The notes below the pieces were generated by a model. The model was not told the DNA's origin and made no database searches. It saw nothing but the letters and a program-made list of their open reading frames with translations. 64,000 nucleotides of DNA from a virus. Shown in pieces: positions 8,416-15,806 of the stretch. The number at the start of each line of letters is the position of its first letter. Positions within the stretch are counted from its first letter, which is position 1. Location: positions 34,937 through 98,936 of the IMG/VR virus record IMGVR_UViG_3300017991_004311. The stretch is one strand, 5' to 3'. The position numbers and the translations under genes were made by a program.

Positions 8416-8547
8416 ATGAGGAAGAAAAGAACAAAGAAAGATATCGAGGCCAGGATCAGGAGCAATGCGATTATTGACGTGTGGGACAAGTACGGCCGCA
8501 AGGTCATCGAGGACGGGAAGGCGGTGAAGGTGCGGAGGAAGGCGTGA
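8416..8547 (+). CDS. Small basic protein
   Basis: A 43-aa protein starting at ATG immediately after the previous TAA. It is strongly basic at both ends (MRKKRTKKDIEARIR, KVRRKA) with a DVWDKYGRKVIEDG centre. No family recognised. Its stop overlaps the GTG start of the next gene, which supports real translation. Confidence 0.5.
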   Translation: MRKKRTKKDIEARIRSNAIIDVWDKYGRKVIEDGKAVKVRRKA

Positions 8548-8957
8548 CCTCGCACTTGCTGCAATGCCCGCGCTGCGGCCACATATCCGTGGCGCAGGAC
8601 GGGGCCCTGATGGTCATGGCGCTCTGCCCATATTGCGCCTACGGCGAGGTCATGGAAAAGTACAGGGAGGACGGGGTCGCGGTTGAGATCGAGGTTCCGG
8701 TCATCGGCCGTCAGGACATGCTCGCGAATTTCCTGATGATGGGGGTGCTGGATGGACAAGGAAGAGCTGAGGGGGAAGGTGGTCGGGAAGATGATGGAGT
8801 ACAGGGGGTTGCTGAACAAGCGCTACACGGCGGCGAACTACGTGGACATCGACCGGGCGGGCCCGGCGCTCGCGGACGAGATCATCGACCTCGTGCTCGG
8901 CTCCGGCCAACGGGAGAAGGAGATACTGGAGGGGAACCGTCCGATGGCCTACGGTGA
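8544..8957 (+). CDS. Zinc-ribbon protein with unusual long overlap
   Basis: GTG start overlapping the previous stop (GTGA). The first 70 residues hold a clear zinc ribbon, CPRCGHIS then CPYCAYGE, followed by an ordered MEKYREDGVAVEIEVPV segment. The frame then has no stop until 8957, so the last ~68 codons lie on top of the gene at 8752 in another frame and look like untailored glycine/arginine-rich sequence. Either the tail is a genuine overlap, or a frameshift near 8750 joins it to the next gene. Confidence 0.5.
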   Translation: MTSHLLQCPRCGHISVAQDGALMVMALCPYCAYGEVMEKYREDGVAVEIEVPVIGRQDMLANFLMMGVLDGQGRAEGEGGREDDGVQGVAEQALHGGELRGHRPGGPGARGRDHRPRARLRPTGEGDTGGEPSDGLR

Positions 8958-8967
8958 CGGGACGTGA
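8752..8967 (+). CDS. Small hypothetical protein
   Basis: A 71-aa protein with ATG start, inside the 3' part of the zinc-ribbon frame. MDKEELRGKVVGKMMEYRG and ADEIIDLVLGSGQREKEIL look like ordinary helical protein, unlike the other frame here. It ends at TGA overlapping the GTG of the next gene. No family recognised. Confidence 0.55.
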   Translation: MDKEELRGKVVGKMMEYRGLLNKRYTAANYVDIDRAGPALADEIIDLVLGSGQREKEILEGNRPMAYGDGT

Positions 8968-9251
8968 CCGCGATCCCCATCCCCCACGGGCAGGTCCTCG
9001 TGCATGAGCGGGACGGCGTGGCGCACGTGGAGATACGGCCGGGGTTCGGCTACCGGCTCGGGGTGCTCGGGGCCACCAAGGAAGGCGGGAGCGTGAGCCA
9101 GGCCGCGCGTGTCCAGCTCTACCCCGACATGGAGCAGCGCTGGCGGGATATGGAGGCGTGCCATGCGGAGCGCGGGGCCAGACGGTTCGGGGCGACGCAG
9201 GCGAGGCGGATGGGGAAGCGGTTGGACGAGGCGCTGGCGAGGGGGGCGTGA
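8964..9251 (+). CDS. Hypothetical protein
   Basis: A 95-aa protein with GTG start overlapping the upstream stop. Two parts are visible: a beta-like N-terminal half (GQVLVHERDGVAHVEIRPGFG) and a basic helical C-terminal half (QRWRDMEACHAERGARRFG). Its stop overlaps the ATG of the following gene. No function can be assigned. Confidence 0.55.
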   Translation: MTAIPIPHGQVLVHERDGVAHVEIRPGFGYRLGVLGATKEGGSVSQAARVQLYPDMEQRWRDMEACHAERGARRFGATQARRMGKRLDEALARGA

Positions 9252-9505
9252 TGCCGCTGCCGATGGTGACCGACGAGGCGTTCAAGGCGGCGATGAACAA
9301 TTGGAACCACATGCGCACGCGCGGCGAGAACCCGTTTCTGAAGACGCTCGACACCATGTCCGGGGAGAACCCGATGTTGATGCTCTCGGCGCACGGGTTC
9401 TTCAAAGGCGACCCGCCGCTCGACTTCCTCACCGGGATGGCGTTCGTCTATTCGCTCCTGAAGATCCAGCACGAGCTGGACGAGATCAAGACCATGAGTC
9501 GATAA
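9251..9505 (+). CDS. Hypothetical protein
   Basis: An 84-aa protein, ATG overlapping the previous TGA. It ends with a hydrophobic-to-helical segment (PLDFLTGMAFVYSLLKIQHELDEI), which could be a single membrane or amphipathic helix. It is the last gene before an AT-rich palindrome at 9506. No family recognised. Confidence 0.55.
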   Translation: MPLPMVTDEAFKAAMNNWNHMRTRGENPFLKTLDTMSGENPMLMLSAHGFFKGDPPLDFLTGMAFVYSLLKIQHELDEIKTMSR

Positions 9506-9524
9506 ATTATTACCCGGTAATAAT
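9506..9524. promoter_or_regulatory. 19-bp operator-like palindrome, copy 1
   Basis: ATTATTACCCGGTAATAAT is a perfect inverted repeat around one base. It fills the gap between one stop codon (9503-9505) and the next ATG (9525). The same palindrome, on the other strand reading, recurs at 20578-20596, again directly before a small gene. Two identical intergenic palindromes 11 kb apart suggest a repressor or activator site, or an RNA hairpin covering the start region. Confidence 0.7.
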
Positions 9525-9698
9525 ATGAGCAAGTACATGAGGTGGCTCAGCGGCCAGAGGGGATTCGACAGGGCACCGGAGCGGGAGATACGCTCGAGGA
9601 TGCTGAGGCGGTTCCCGGAGCTGCCGAGCCAGAGGGCGCTCTCGCTCATCCTGCTGTGGAAGCAAAGGCAAGGGAAGCGGGGGCATGATACGGGATGA
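9525..9698 (+). CDS. Small basic protein after palindrome
   Basis: A 57-aa basic protein whose ATG abuts the palindrome, so its translation could be directly controlled by it. It contains MRWLSGQRGFDRAPEREIRS and a helical LPSQRALSLILLWKQRQGKR segment. No ribosome site is obvious apart from the palindrome itself. Function unknown. Confidence 0.45.
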   Translation: MSKYMRWLSGQRGFDRAPEREIRSRMLRRFPELPSQRALSLILLWKQRQGKRGHDTG

Positions 9699-9719
9699 TG
9701 GATTAGAGGAGGGGGAATC

Positions 9720-10751
9720 CTGAAGCTCAACTGCGGAACCGAACCCAGGGACGGGTACACCACGATCGGACTCGACCGCGCCTGCGACGTGGTTTGGGAC
9801 GTGGCCCATGGTTTCCCGTACGGTGATTCGTCCGTGGAGATGGTGCGCCTCTCCCGCCTCCCCGATGCGGACGGCGCGGCGTTCCTGCTCTCCGATGCGT
9901 GGCGCGTGCTCCGTCCCGGGGGGATGCTCGTCGTTGACGCTGCGGTCGGTAGCACTTGGGACCCGGACACGTTGCTGCGCTTCTGCCTCGACGACCGGAG
10001 GGTGCTGCATTCGATCCGGGCGAAGTTCAGGGTGGAGCGTCTGGAAGACCATCAGGAAGGCGACGGGCACCGGGTGCGCGCCTGGCTCACCGCTGAGAAG
10101 GGCAAGCGGCACCATGAGGATCTGATGGCGCACGTGCGCAATTCCATCCTCTACGTGCGCATGTCGGGTGAGGGCGCCGGCTCCCCCAAGGGCGTGCTCG
10201 GCATCCGCCACGGGGTATGTGGTGACGGGTGCCTCCAGCTCCACGTGACCGGGCTCACGCCTGACGGGGAGGGATTGCTGGCGGGGCGCTCGAAGGGGAT
10301 ACGCCGTGCCGCGCGGAAGGGGGTGCGCGCCCTGCGCGGCCTCGGATTGGGACGGTTCGGGTCACATTTCGACTTCCGTCTCCTGCAGGATTCGAGGACG
10401 GGATGGCAGGGCGGGGAGATACGATGCGGGGGATCAGCGGTCGAGTCGTGGGAGCCGGGCGAGCCGTCGCCGGTGCGGTTCAAGGCGGTGGAGACGGGGC
10501 ATCCGGGGCCGATCATCTTCGTGGGGGAGAGGGAATGGATGGCCAGGGGCAGGGAACCGCAGGTCATCGACGGTTCCATGCTCGTGCTCATCGACACCTT
10601 CCGCTGGGTGGCGGAGAGCGTCCAGAGGCCGGAGGCGCACGACATCACGGTCAGGGGCGCGAAGGACTCCACGTTGAACGGTGTGTGGCGGTTCCGCCAC
10701 CGGAGGACGGACGCCGGCGGCGGATGGACCCTCCAGATCACGAAGAGCTGA
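9720..10751 (+). CDS. Methyltransferase-like protein (possible CTG start)
   Basis: The frame is open from 9720. A CTG there has AGGAGG 7 bases upstream and yields LKLNCGTEPRDGYTTIGLDR, the expected start of a class I SAM methyltransferase; the first GTG (9789) would remove it. LRPGGMLVVDAAV matches the post-motif-I strand of such enzymes. The SAM-binding glycine loop is only partly conserved (NCGTE), so activity is uncertain. Residues after about 180 form an unrecognised beta-rich domain. Substrate unknown. Confidence 0.6.
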   Translation: MKLNCGTEPRDGYTTIGLDRACDVVWDVAHGFPYGDSSVEMVRLSRLPDADGAAFLLSDAWRVLRPGGMLVVDAAVGSTWDPDTLLRFCLDDRRVLHSIRAKFRVERLEDHQEGDGHRVRAWLTAEKGKRHHEDLMAHVRNSILYVRMSGEGAGSPKGVLGIRHGVCGDGCLQLHVTGLTPDGEGLLAGRSKGIRRAARKGVRALRGLGLGRFGSHFDFRLLQDSRTGWQGGEIRCGGSAVESWEPGEPSPVRFKAVETGHPGPIIFVGEREWMARGREPQVIDGSMLVLIDTFRWVAESVQRPEAHDITVRGAKDSTLNGVWRFRHRRTDAGGGWTLQITKS

Positions 10752-10763
10752 CTTGCCCCCTTA

Positions 10764-10791
10764 TTGACATTTTGTGATATTGTGCTATAAT
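10764..10791 (+). promoter_or_regulatory. Strong sigma70-type promoter
   Basis: TTGACA (10764-10769) and TATAAT (10786-10791) are separated by 16 bases in an AT-rich gap after the methyltransferase-like gene. Downstream TATAGTGTAAT (10794-10804) also occurs after the -35 at 14.0 kb and, in part, at 32.48 kb. It should drive the 10829 gene and the small genes after it. Confidence 0.75.
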
Positions 10792-10828
10792 ATATAGTGT
10801 AATACCATCAAGAAGAAGGAGAGAGAAG

Positions 10829-11455
10829 ATGACCAAGACTATCATCATCCCGGAAGCCTTGAAAGCCATCGGAGGCAGCGAGTGGATCAGGGGAGACAAG
10901 CACCGCATTTATTTCAACGACCTCCCGAAATGGTATGGTCTCCAATACACCACCTACAACACCGGCAACGTCAAATCAGCCCAACTCGATGGCCAGCCCA
11001 TCAGCAACAGTCAGGCGCGGGGGATCATCTACGGACTGGACAAGATCTGGTACGATGTCAAAAACGGTGATTTCTCCTATCGCGGTGACCCCGAATACTG
11101 CGAAAAGGCTATTGAGAAAATCAAGGCGGAAGCCGAGAAAGCGGATGTTCCGCCAGTCCCGGAAGTCGAAGAACTCACTTCCGAAACTCCTCCCGCAGAT
11201 GGCGCATACATACTCGCAGACGAGAGTGGCCAGGTGATAGGGGCGTACCCCATCCAAGATGCACCGCCCTTTGATGAGGTAATCGCGCAACAGCGCCGGG
11301 AAGTCGCCGGATTTGATGGGACCATCACTGTATATCATATCGACGATGGTCAGGCACAGGATCTGCATCGCGCGGCGATTGATAGCCCTGATCCCATAAC
11401 CGCGGCGACAGGGTGGCTCAAAAAAGCTGGGTTGCAGGCATACTGCACCCGATAA
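10829..11455 (+). CDS. Hypothetical protein under its own strong promoter
   Basis: A 208-aa protein with ATG and an AGAAGGAGAG site. It has an ordered N-terminal domain (SEWIRGDKHRIYFNDLPKWYGL), a proline/glutamate linker near residue 110 and a C-terminal domain ending WLKKAGLQAYCTR. It is the first gene after a near-consensus promoter, as expected for an early or host-takeover gene. I recognise no family. Confidence 0.6.
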   Translation: MTKTIIIPEALKAIGGSEWIRGDKHRIYFNDLPKWYGLQYTTYNTGNVKSAQLDGQPISNSQARGIIYGLDKIWYDVKNGDFSYRGDPEYCEKAIEKIKAEAEKADVPPVPEVEELTSETPPADGAYILADESGQVIGAYPIQDAPPFDEVIAQQRREVAGFDGTITVYHIDDGQAQDLHRAAIDSPDPITAATGWLKKAGLQAYCTR

Positions 11456-11466
11456 GGAGAGGAACG

Positions 11467-11682
11467 ATGACAACCGAAGACCACGAAGCGCTGATAGCGG
11501 AATTGGTCGAAGCGATACTCGACGTCCGCGATCTCTGCGGTGACGAGGTCTAGGCGGTGAAGGATGCGATGGCCAGGCATGGTCTCCTGTTCGATTTGGC
11601 TCTCTATCGGAAGGCGCAAGTCCGGGCGGATGCCCAATGGAAGCGGGATGAGCAAATAATCGAGCGGGCGGTGAAAGTATGA
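11467..11682 (+). CDS. Small ORF interrupted in frame by an amber codon
   Basis: ATG with a GGAGAGGAACG ribosome site starts MTTEDHEALIAELVEAILD. After 28 codons a TAG (11551-11553) interrupts, but the same frame continues with helical AVKDAMARHGLLFDLALYRK to TGA at 11680-11682, which overlaps the next ATG. The two parts could be one 71-aa helical protein broken by a point mutation, a readthrough product, or a 28-aa peptide followed by a separate reading frame. Confidence 0.4.
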
Positions 11683-11825
11683 AAACCTACTGTATTCAGC
11701 ACCGGGAGGCCGATGGCACGTTGTCCCGCCCGGAATACGCGTTCGCCGAGGACGCGCAGGAGGCGTGCGAACGGTTCGGGTGGATGGTCGGGAACTGTTT
11801 TGTCAAGGAAGAAAAGGAGGGATGA
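11679..11825 (+). CDS. Small hypothetical protein
   Basis: A 48-aa protein, ATG overlapping the upstream TGA, stop touching the next ATG. YCIQHREADGTL and SRPEYAFAEDAQEACERFG resemble the small beta-beta-alpha proteins common in phage accessory regions. No function assigned. Confidence 0.5.
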   Translation: MKTYCIQHREADGTLSRPEYAFAEDAQEACERFGWMVGNCFVKEEKEG

Positions 11826-12110
11826 ATGACCGTCGTGACGGTGAACTATAAGGGTAGGGCGTGGGGCATCCGGTTGGTGTGGCAGGGCGCGGGCGAGTAC
11901 TGGTTCAACGCCCCCGATGGACAGCCGGGGGCTATCGCCTTGGGCTACTGCGCCGACCTGCACGAGTTGCGCGACGCAGTGCGGGAGGCGGTCGAGGCCG
12001 GGTCGGGCGATGAGGACTGGGGCGGATGGTCCGTGAGGCGGGAGGATGTCAGCGACCCCCACAACGCCGGGGACGAGACACGGCTCACGAAGGATGAGAT
12101 TGCCGGGTGA
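11826..12110 (+). CDS. Small hypothetical protein
   Basis: A 94-aa acidic protein with ATG and a GGAGG site inside the end of the previous gene. It starts with beta-like VTVNYKGRAWGIRLVWQGAGEYWF and continues with an alpha segment HELRDAVREAVEAG. No family recognised. It belongs to the cluster of short genes after the 10764 promoter. Confidence 0.5.
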   Translation: MTVVTVNYKGRAWGIRLVWQGAGEYWFNAPDGQPGAIALGYCADLHELRDAVREAVEAGSGDEDWGGWSVRREDVSDPHNAGDETRLTKDEIAG

Positions 12111-12130
12111 TGATAGGAGGAGGAGCAGTC

Positions 12131-12883
12131 GTGAACATTGCCGAGATGAACGCGCAGTACGAAAAAGTGGGGGGGTTCCTGTCCGAATTGGAGCGGATAG
12201 ACAAACGGTTCAGGGAGGAGAACGGGATTGGAGAAGTGTATGCGAGTCCGTTCCACCAAGAGATTAATATGAAGAAACTGATCCGGGAACTCAGGAACGA
12301 CCTGACCAAGTTCGCCATCAGGCGGTTGGCGCAGGAGCATTGCCCGAACGTGGCGGTGGATGCGGCCCGGATAAAAAAAGAGATGGACGAAAAGTGTGGT
12401 GATTCCGGGTTCGACGCTGGGGTGATTGCAGGTTACATTCAGACCCAGTATCTCCCGCATGTCGCTAAACTGAGCTGGAAAAGGATACTGGACGATGCCC
12501 GGAAATTGTTGCCCGTTGTCTGGGGGGATTTCGGGAGGGAGAACGTCTGCGCCAAGGAGATTCAGAAGAAGAAGACCCTTTCCTTGAGGATGTACGTTGG
12601 AGAATATGGATGGGGCATCAGGACGGACGAGCTGATCGCGATAGAGCAGCTTGTCAGGGTCGTCCTCGGGGGCGAGGACCCGGTGAGGGTTGAGGGGCGG
12701 GAGCTGGCGGAGGCGTACCAACATAGCGATGAACTGTACGAAGTCCACGACGTGGATGTCGGGAAGCTGCGCAAGGCGAGGTTGTACAAGAACGGGAAGC
12801 TCTTGCTCTATTTCGAGGACGAGGACGCGGCGAGGAAGGTGGCAATGGCTTTGACAAACGGGCATTACAGGGGGCGGCCATGA
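12131..12883 (+). CDS. Hypothetical protein
   Basis: About 250 aa. I prefer the GTG at 12131, with GGAGGAGGAGC just upstream, over an ATG inside the previous gene. The N-terminal half is helical. The C-terminal part has RKARLYKNGKLLLYFED, weakly like the end of the DUF4942-type phage proteins; this resemblance is not enough for a call. The stop overlaps the next ATG. Confidence 0.5.
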   Translation: MNIAEMNAQYEKVGGFLSELERIDKRFREENGIGEVYASPFHQEINMKKLIRELRNDLTKFAIRRLAQEHCPNVAVDAARIKKEMDEKCGDSGFDAGVIAGYIQTQYLPHVAKLSWKRILDDARKLLPVVWGDFGRENVCAKEIQKKKTLSLRMYVGEYGWGIRTDELIAIEQLVRVVLGGEDPVRVEGRELAEAYQHSDELYEVHDVDVGKLRKARLYKNGKLLLYFEDEDAARKVAMALTNGHYRGRP

Positions 12884-13041
12884 CACACCAAGAGGACACG
12901 TACCGGAGGGCATCGTTGGGGGCGGTCTGTTCGGTGCACGGGTGCGGGCGGTTCGCTGATTATGTCAGGGTGCACAGATGGCATGGCGGGACCGGGTTCT
13001 ATCCGATATGCCGTCTGCACCTGTCGGGACCGAATGCGTAG
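12880..13041 (+). CDS. Small putative zinc-binding protein
   Basis: A 53-aa protein with CSVHGC near residue 17 and CRLHL near residue 46, a plausible C-x3-C plus C-x2-H zinc site. ATG overlaps the upstream TGA. Such tiny zinc proteins in phages are often unassigned, and none is recognised here. Confidence 0.5.
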   Translation: MTHQEDTYRRASLGAVCSVHGCGRFADYVRVHRWHGGTGFYPICRLHLSGPNA

Positions 13042-13064
13042 ACAATTGATACGAGGAGGGAGGG

Positions 13065-13274
13065 ATGAAACGGGATTATAGCAAGTTGACGGCCAGCGTC
13101 GTGTGGTTTCTGGTGGACGCGTTGCTGCTGATGTTTCTGTGGAACGCGCTGTTCCCTGCACTGCTGGGGGCCGGGCGCATGAGCTATTGGCAGGCATTGG
13201 GGGTAGTGTTACTGTGGCAGATAGTTTTCGGCGGTTGGCGATTGAAGAGAATAGGTGATGAGATTATCAAGTAG
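13065..13274 (+). CDS. Small two-helix membrane protein
   Basis: A 69-aa protein with ATG and a GGAGGGAGG site. Two hydrophobic helices (ASVVWFLVDALLLMFLWNAL and WQALGVVLLWQIVFGG) are joined by a short loop, with charged ends. Size and topology would suit a small holin or an inner-membrane inhibitor, but there is no decisive motif. Confidence 0.5.
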   Translation: MKRDYSKLTASVVWFLVDALLLMFLWNALFPALLGAGRMSYWQALGVVLLWQIVFGGWRLKRIGDEIIK

Positions 13275-13283
13275 GAGGGAGGA

Positions 13284-13844
13284 ATGAATGCCGAGAAGTG
13301 GAAGGGCGCAGTCGCCAAGTTGTGTCGGGGGTGGCTGTCGGACACGACCATAACACTGGACGGAATCAACGATTCGGTCGAGCCCCCGTTTGTGGGGAGC
13401 GCGGCGTGTGATCCCCTTGCCGTGAGCACGGTGATGTATCATGCCTATCTGGGCGATGCCCCCGCATTCCTGGACACGGTGCTGGTGCAGGCGTGGCTGA
13501 CCGCCGATGGGGTGCGCAGCATCGTCGACGGGAAGTGGTGGATGGGCATGTGGGATCGTATTCAGGCACTCATGGTGGGCGCGGAGTTCGACGATTGGAG
13601 GCTGCATGCGGTCTCGGTCCAACGAACGGCCCCATCCAGCGGCAGGGTCGAGAATTTCCTTACCGGGAAGAGCGGGAGCCACTACAGATATTCCGACTGC
13701 GACCCCGACGGCACCGACACGCTCCGGGTGGCGCTTCCGGGCGGCGCACTACCCGGATCGGGTTGGGTGCTCGGGATCGCGCTCATGTTCCGGGGGCCGA
13801 ACCCGGAGGTGGCGCAGGCGCTTATCGGGGAGGTGGAGAAATGA
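13284..13844 (+). CDS. Hypothetical protein
   Basis: A 186-aa protein preceded by GGAGGGAGG. It reads as a folded mixed protein ([55 protein letters not shown]). Some segments echo the C-terminal part of the protein at 9720-10751 (a WVLGIALMF / PGPIIFVG style), but I cannot confirm homology. Function unknown. Confidence 0.5.
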   Translation: MNAEKWKGAVAKLCRGWLSDTTITLDGINDSVEPPFVGSAACDPLAVSTVMYHAYLGDAPAFLDTVLVQAWLTADGVRSIVDGKWWMGMWDRIQALMVGAEFDDWRLHAVSVQRTAPSSGRVENFLTGKSGSHYRYSDCDPDGTDTLRVALPGGALPGSGWVLGIALMFRGPNPEVAQALIGEVEK

Positions 13845-13993
13845 GCATAGTGGGCACGCTGTTCAGGTTGGCGAGGTTGGGGGCGGACGTGAAAGCGTTC
13901 GGTTCCGGTGATCCGGTGAGGATGGCCCGGAGGGTCAAGAACAAGGCGGTGGGGAGGACGGTGGCGAGCAGGCTGTTCAGGTGGCCGTGGTAG
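13841..13993 (+). CDS. Small basic protein
   Basis: A 50-aa protein, ATG overlapping the previous TGA. It is basic and tryptophan-ended ([21 protein letters not shown]) with an amphipathic N-terminus. It is the last gene before the Ro60/Y RNA locus. No family recognised. Confidence 0.4.
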   Translation: MSIVGTLFRLARLGADVKAFGSGDPVRMARRVKNKAVGRTVASRLFRWPW

Positions 13994-14001
13994 TGTGATT
14001 C

Positions 14002-14029
14002 TTGACATTGAGCGGAAATAATGTATAGT
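14002..14029 (+). promoter_or_regulatory. Promoter of the Y-like RNA / Ro60 locus
   Basis: TTGACA (14002-14007) and TATAGT (14024-14029) are spaced by 16 bases. The expected start (about 14036) coincides with the first base of the tRNA-like RNA, as expected for an RNA gene promoter. The TATAGTGTAAT continuation is shared with the 10764 promoter. Confidence 0.78.
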
Positions 14030-14035
14030 GTAATT

Positions 14036-14168
14036 GACGGGGGTAGCTCAGTTGGTAGAGCGCTAACGTACCCTGTGCGATTGTTCGGCCTTTTCAGGTT
14101 GCGCAGTGGAGGGTTACTTCTCCTGCTAAGAGAGAGGTCGCAGGTTCGAGTCCTGCCCCCCGCCACCA
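14036..14168 (+). ncRNA. Y-like RNA 1: tRNA mimic carrying an inserted Ro60-type stem
   Basis: Acceptor strands (14038-14043 with 14157-14162), D-arm (14046-14061, GCTCAGTTGGTAGAGC), an anticodon-type arm (14118-14134, loop CTGCTAA) and T-arm (14140-14156, loop TTCGAGT) are those of a tRNA. About 56 nt lie between D-arm and anticodon arm. They fold as GTACCC/GGGT(T)AC (14068-14073, 14111-14117), an internal loop TGTGCGATTGTT / CGCAGTGGA and a capped CGGCC/GGTTG helix. No CCA is in register. The RNA begins at the promoter start and lies upstream of a Ro60 gene, whose bacterial relatives bind tRNA-mimicking Y RNAs. Confidence 0.75.
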
Positions 14169-14189
14169 TATTTGTATTGGGCAATGATT

Positions 14190-14278
14190 CGAGAGAAGTG
14201 GCGCAGGAAAGGGATACTTCATCATACGGAGATGACGCCGAAAGGCATGTTCCCTGTCCGATTGTTCCACTTCTCTTA
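14190..14278 (+). ncRNA. Y-like RNA 2: circularly permuted partner
   Basis: A 10-bp end stem (AGAGAAGTGG 14192-14201 with CCACTTCTCT 14267-14276) closes an internal loop CGCAGGAAA / TGTCCGATTGTT, then GGGA(T)AC/GTTCCC (14211-14217, 14249-14254). The tip has two hairpins: TCATC/GATGA (14219-14235), and GCC-GAAA-GGC (14237-14246) with a GNRA tetraloop. The internal-loop strands and the bulged T match RNA 1 but in swapped order, with an A-T to T-A compensating change. It ends just before the Ro60 gene with TTACTATTTT. Confidence 0.65.
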
Positions 14279-14299
14279 CTATTTTAAAGGGGGGGATGA

Positions 14300-15793
14300 A
14301 TGAAGTTCAACCAGCCGGTTGCGAACAGCACGAAGACGGTCAATTTCGAGGGGGCGGTGAGCTATCGCACCGATCCCAGAACGGAACTAGTTTCGCGGGT
14401 GCTCTGCACGCTCGTAGGTGAGCCGAAGTTCTACGCTTCGGGGGAGGAGAGCGATCAGGAATTGGTGACGCTTTTGCGCAGTGTGGGCGCAGCTAACCCT
14501 GAATTCTGCCTGAAACTGGCGGCGTACGCCCGCAACGAGATGCACTTGCGCTCGGTGCCGCAGCTCATTTTGGTGGAGATGGCGCAGCTCGACAGCGTGA
14601 GGGGGACGGGTCTGCTCTTGAAATATGCGCCCGCCATCATCCGCAGAGCCGATGAGATCACCGAGTGCATCGCCTACCAGATCGGCAAATTCGGACGATC
14701 AATCCCGAAGCGGTTGAAGAAGGCAATCGCGCTCACGTTCAATTCCTTTTCCCGCTACCAATTCGCCAAGTACAACCGCGATGGCCAGGTAAGGATGCGG
14801 GACGCCATGTTCCTTTGCCATCCCAATCCGAAGGACGAGGAGCACGGGTTGATATTCAGGCAGTTGGCGGATCAGACGCTGGAGCCTCCGAAGACGTGGG
14901 AGGTTATCATCTCGGAGAATGGCAGCACGAAGGAAGCATGGGGAGAGGTCGTGCGCTTGTGGCTGGAGAGCCCCCGGTTTGGGAACTATATGGCGGCGCT
15001 TCGGAATCTGAGAAATCTTCTACAGGCTAAGGTTGACGCGGGATTGATGCGGCGGGTATGCGATCAGCTCCGGGATAGGGAGAACGTAAGGCGGAGCAAG
15101 CAGCTCCCGTTCCGTTTTTTGTCCGCGTACCGCCAGATTGAGCGGGTTCCGTCTCCGTTTTCCGGCATGGTGCTGGCGGCCGTCAGCGACGCCATGGACG
15201 CGAGCGTGACCAACATCCCTCATCTTCCAGGCATGACCGGGATTTTGGCTGACTTATCGGGTTCGATGGAATCGCCGTTGTCGGAGCGTGGTTCGCTCAC
15301 ATATAGCGATGTCGGGGCCGTATTGGGCGCGGGCATCGACACTATATCAAATGGATTTGTGGTCGGGTTCGGCGAGATCGCGGAATTGGCGGTGCTGAAT
15401 CGGCGGGATAGTGTGCTTACCAATGCACAGAAGATTCGGCGCATGGATGTCGGGGGAAGCACGAACGCATGGAGGGCAATGGAACTTCTGGAGCGGGAGC
15501 ATATTGTGCTCGATCGGGTGATCTTATTGTCGGACATGCAGTGCTGGGACAGTTCCCCGTGGTCCGAGAGTTTCGCTGATTCGTTCCGTTCCTACCGGAA
15601 GACCGTTGCCCCCAAGTGTCTGTTGTATTCGGTTGATCTTGCGGGCTATGGGCAGGGGGTGCAGATCCCTCAGGGCGAATATGGGGTGGCGTTGCTTGCC
15701 GGATGGTCGGACCGGTTGTTCCAGTTCATCTCTGGGTGGGAAGAGAATCGGGAATCGCAGGTGAAGGCAATCGGGAAGTATGATGTGAATTGA
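14300..15793 (+). CDS. rsr: Ro60/Rsr-like TROVE protein
   Basis: The protein (497 aa) has the length and two-part layout of Ro60: an N-terminal helical-repeat TROVE region (VSYRTDPRTELVSRVLCTL, FCLKLAAYARNEMHLRSVP) and a C-terminal von Willebrand A domain with a MIDAS site: DLSGSM near residue 318, GGSTN and LLSDMQCW. Ro60 is a ring that binds misfolded RNAs in its hole and Y RNAs on its outside; in bacteria it can work with PNPase and other exonucleases. Two Y-like RNAs lie directly upstream under a common promoter. Strong GGGGGG ribosome site. It is followed by two terminators. Confidence 0.93.
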   Translation: MKFNQPVANSTKTVNFEGAVSYRTDPRTELVSRVLCTLVGEPKFYASGEESDQELVTLLRSVGAANPEFCLKLAAYARNEMHLRSVPQLILVEMAQLDSVRGTGLLLKYAPAIIRRADEITECIAYQIGKFGRSIPKRLKKAIALTFNSFSRYQFAKYNRDGQVRMRDAMFLCHPNPKDEEHGLIFRQLADQTLEPPKTWEVIISENGSTKEAWGEVVRLWLESPRFGNYMAALRNLRNLLQAKVDAGLMRRVCDQLRDRENVRRSKQLPFRFLSAYRQIERVPSPFSGMVLAAVSDAMDASVTNIPHLPGMTGILADLSGSMESPLSERGSLTYSDVGAVLGAGIDTISNGFVVGFGEIAELAVLNRRDSVLTNAQKIRRMDVGGSTNAWRAMELLEREHIVLDRVILLSDMQCWDSSPWSESFADSFRSYRKTVAPKCLLYSVDLAGYGQGVQIPQGEYGVALLAGWSDRLFQFISGWEENRESQVKAIGKYDVN

Positions 15794-15806
15794 CCTTTTT
15801 CATTCG

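Noticed and set aside
14036-14168. Ordinary tRNA-Ser(GCT)
   Set aside because: D-arm, anticodon-type arm and T-arm are canonical, but ~56 extra bases follow the D-arm, the variable loop is short for tRNA-Ser, and no CCA is in register.
14190-14278. Hammerhead-type ribozyme or a plain tRNA-Arg(ACG)
   Set aside because: GATGA and GAAA are present but not in hammerhead order, and there is no canonical T-arm. The end stem and shared internal loop with the neighbouring RNA fit a Y-like RNA better.
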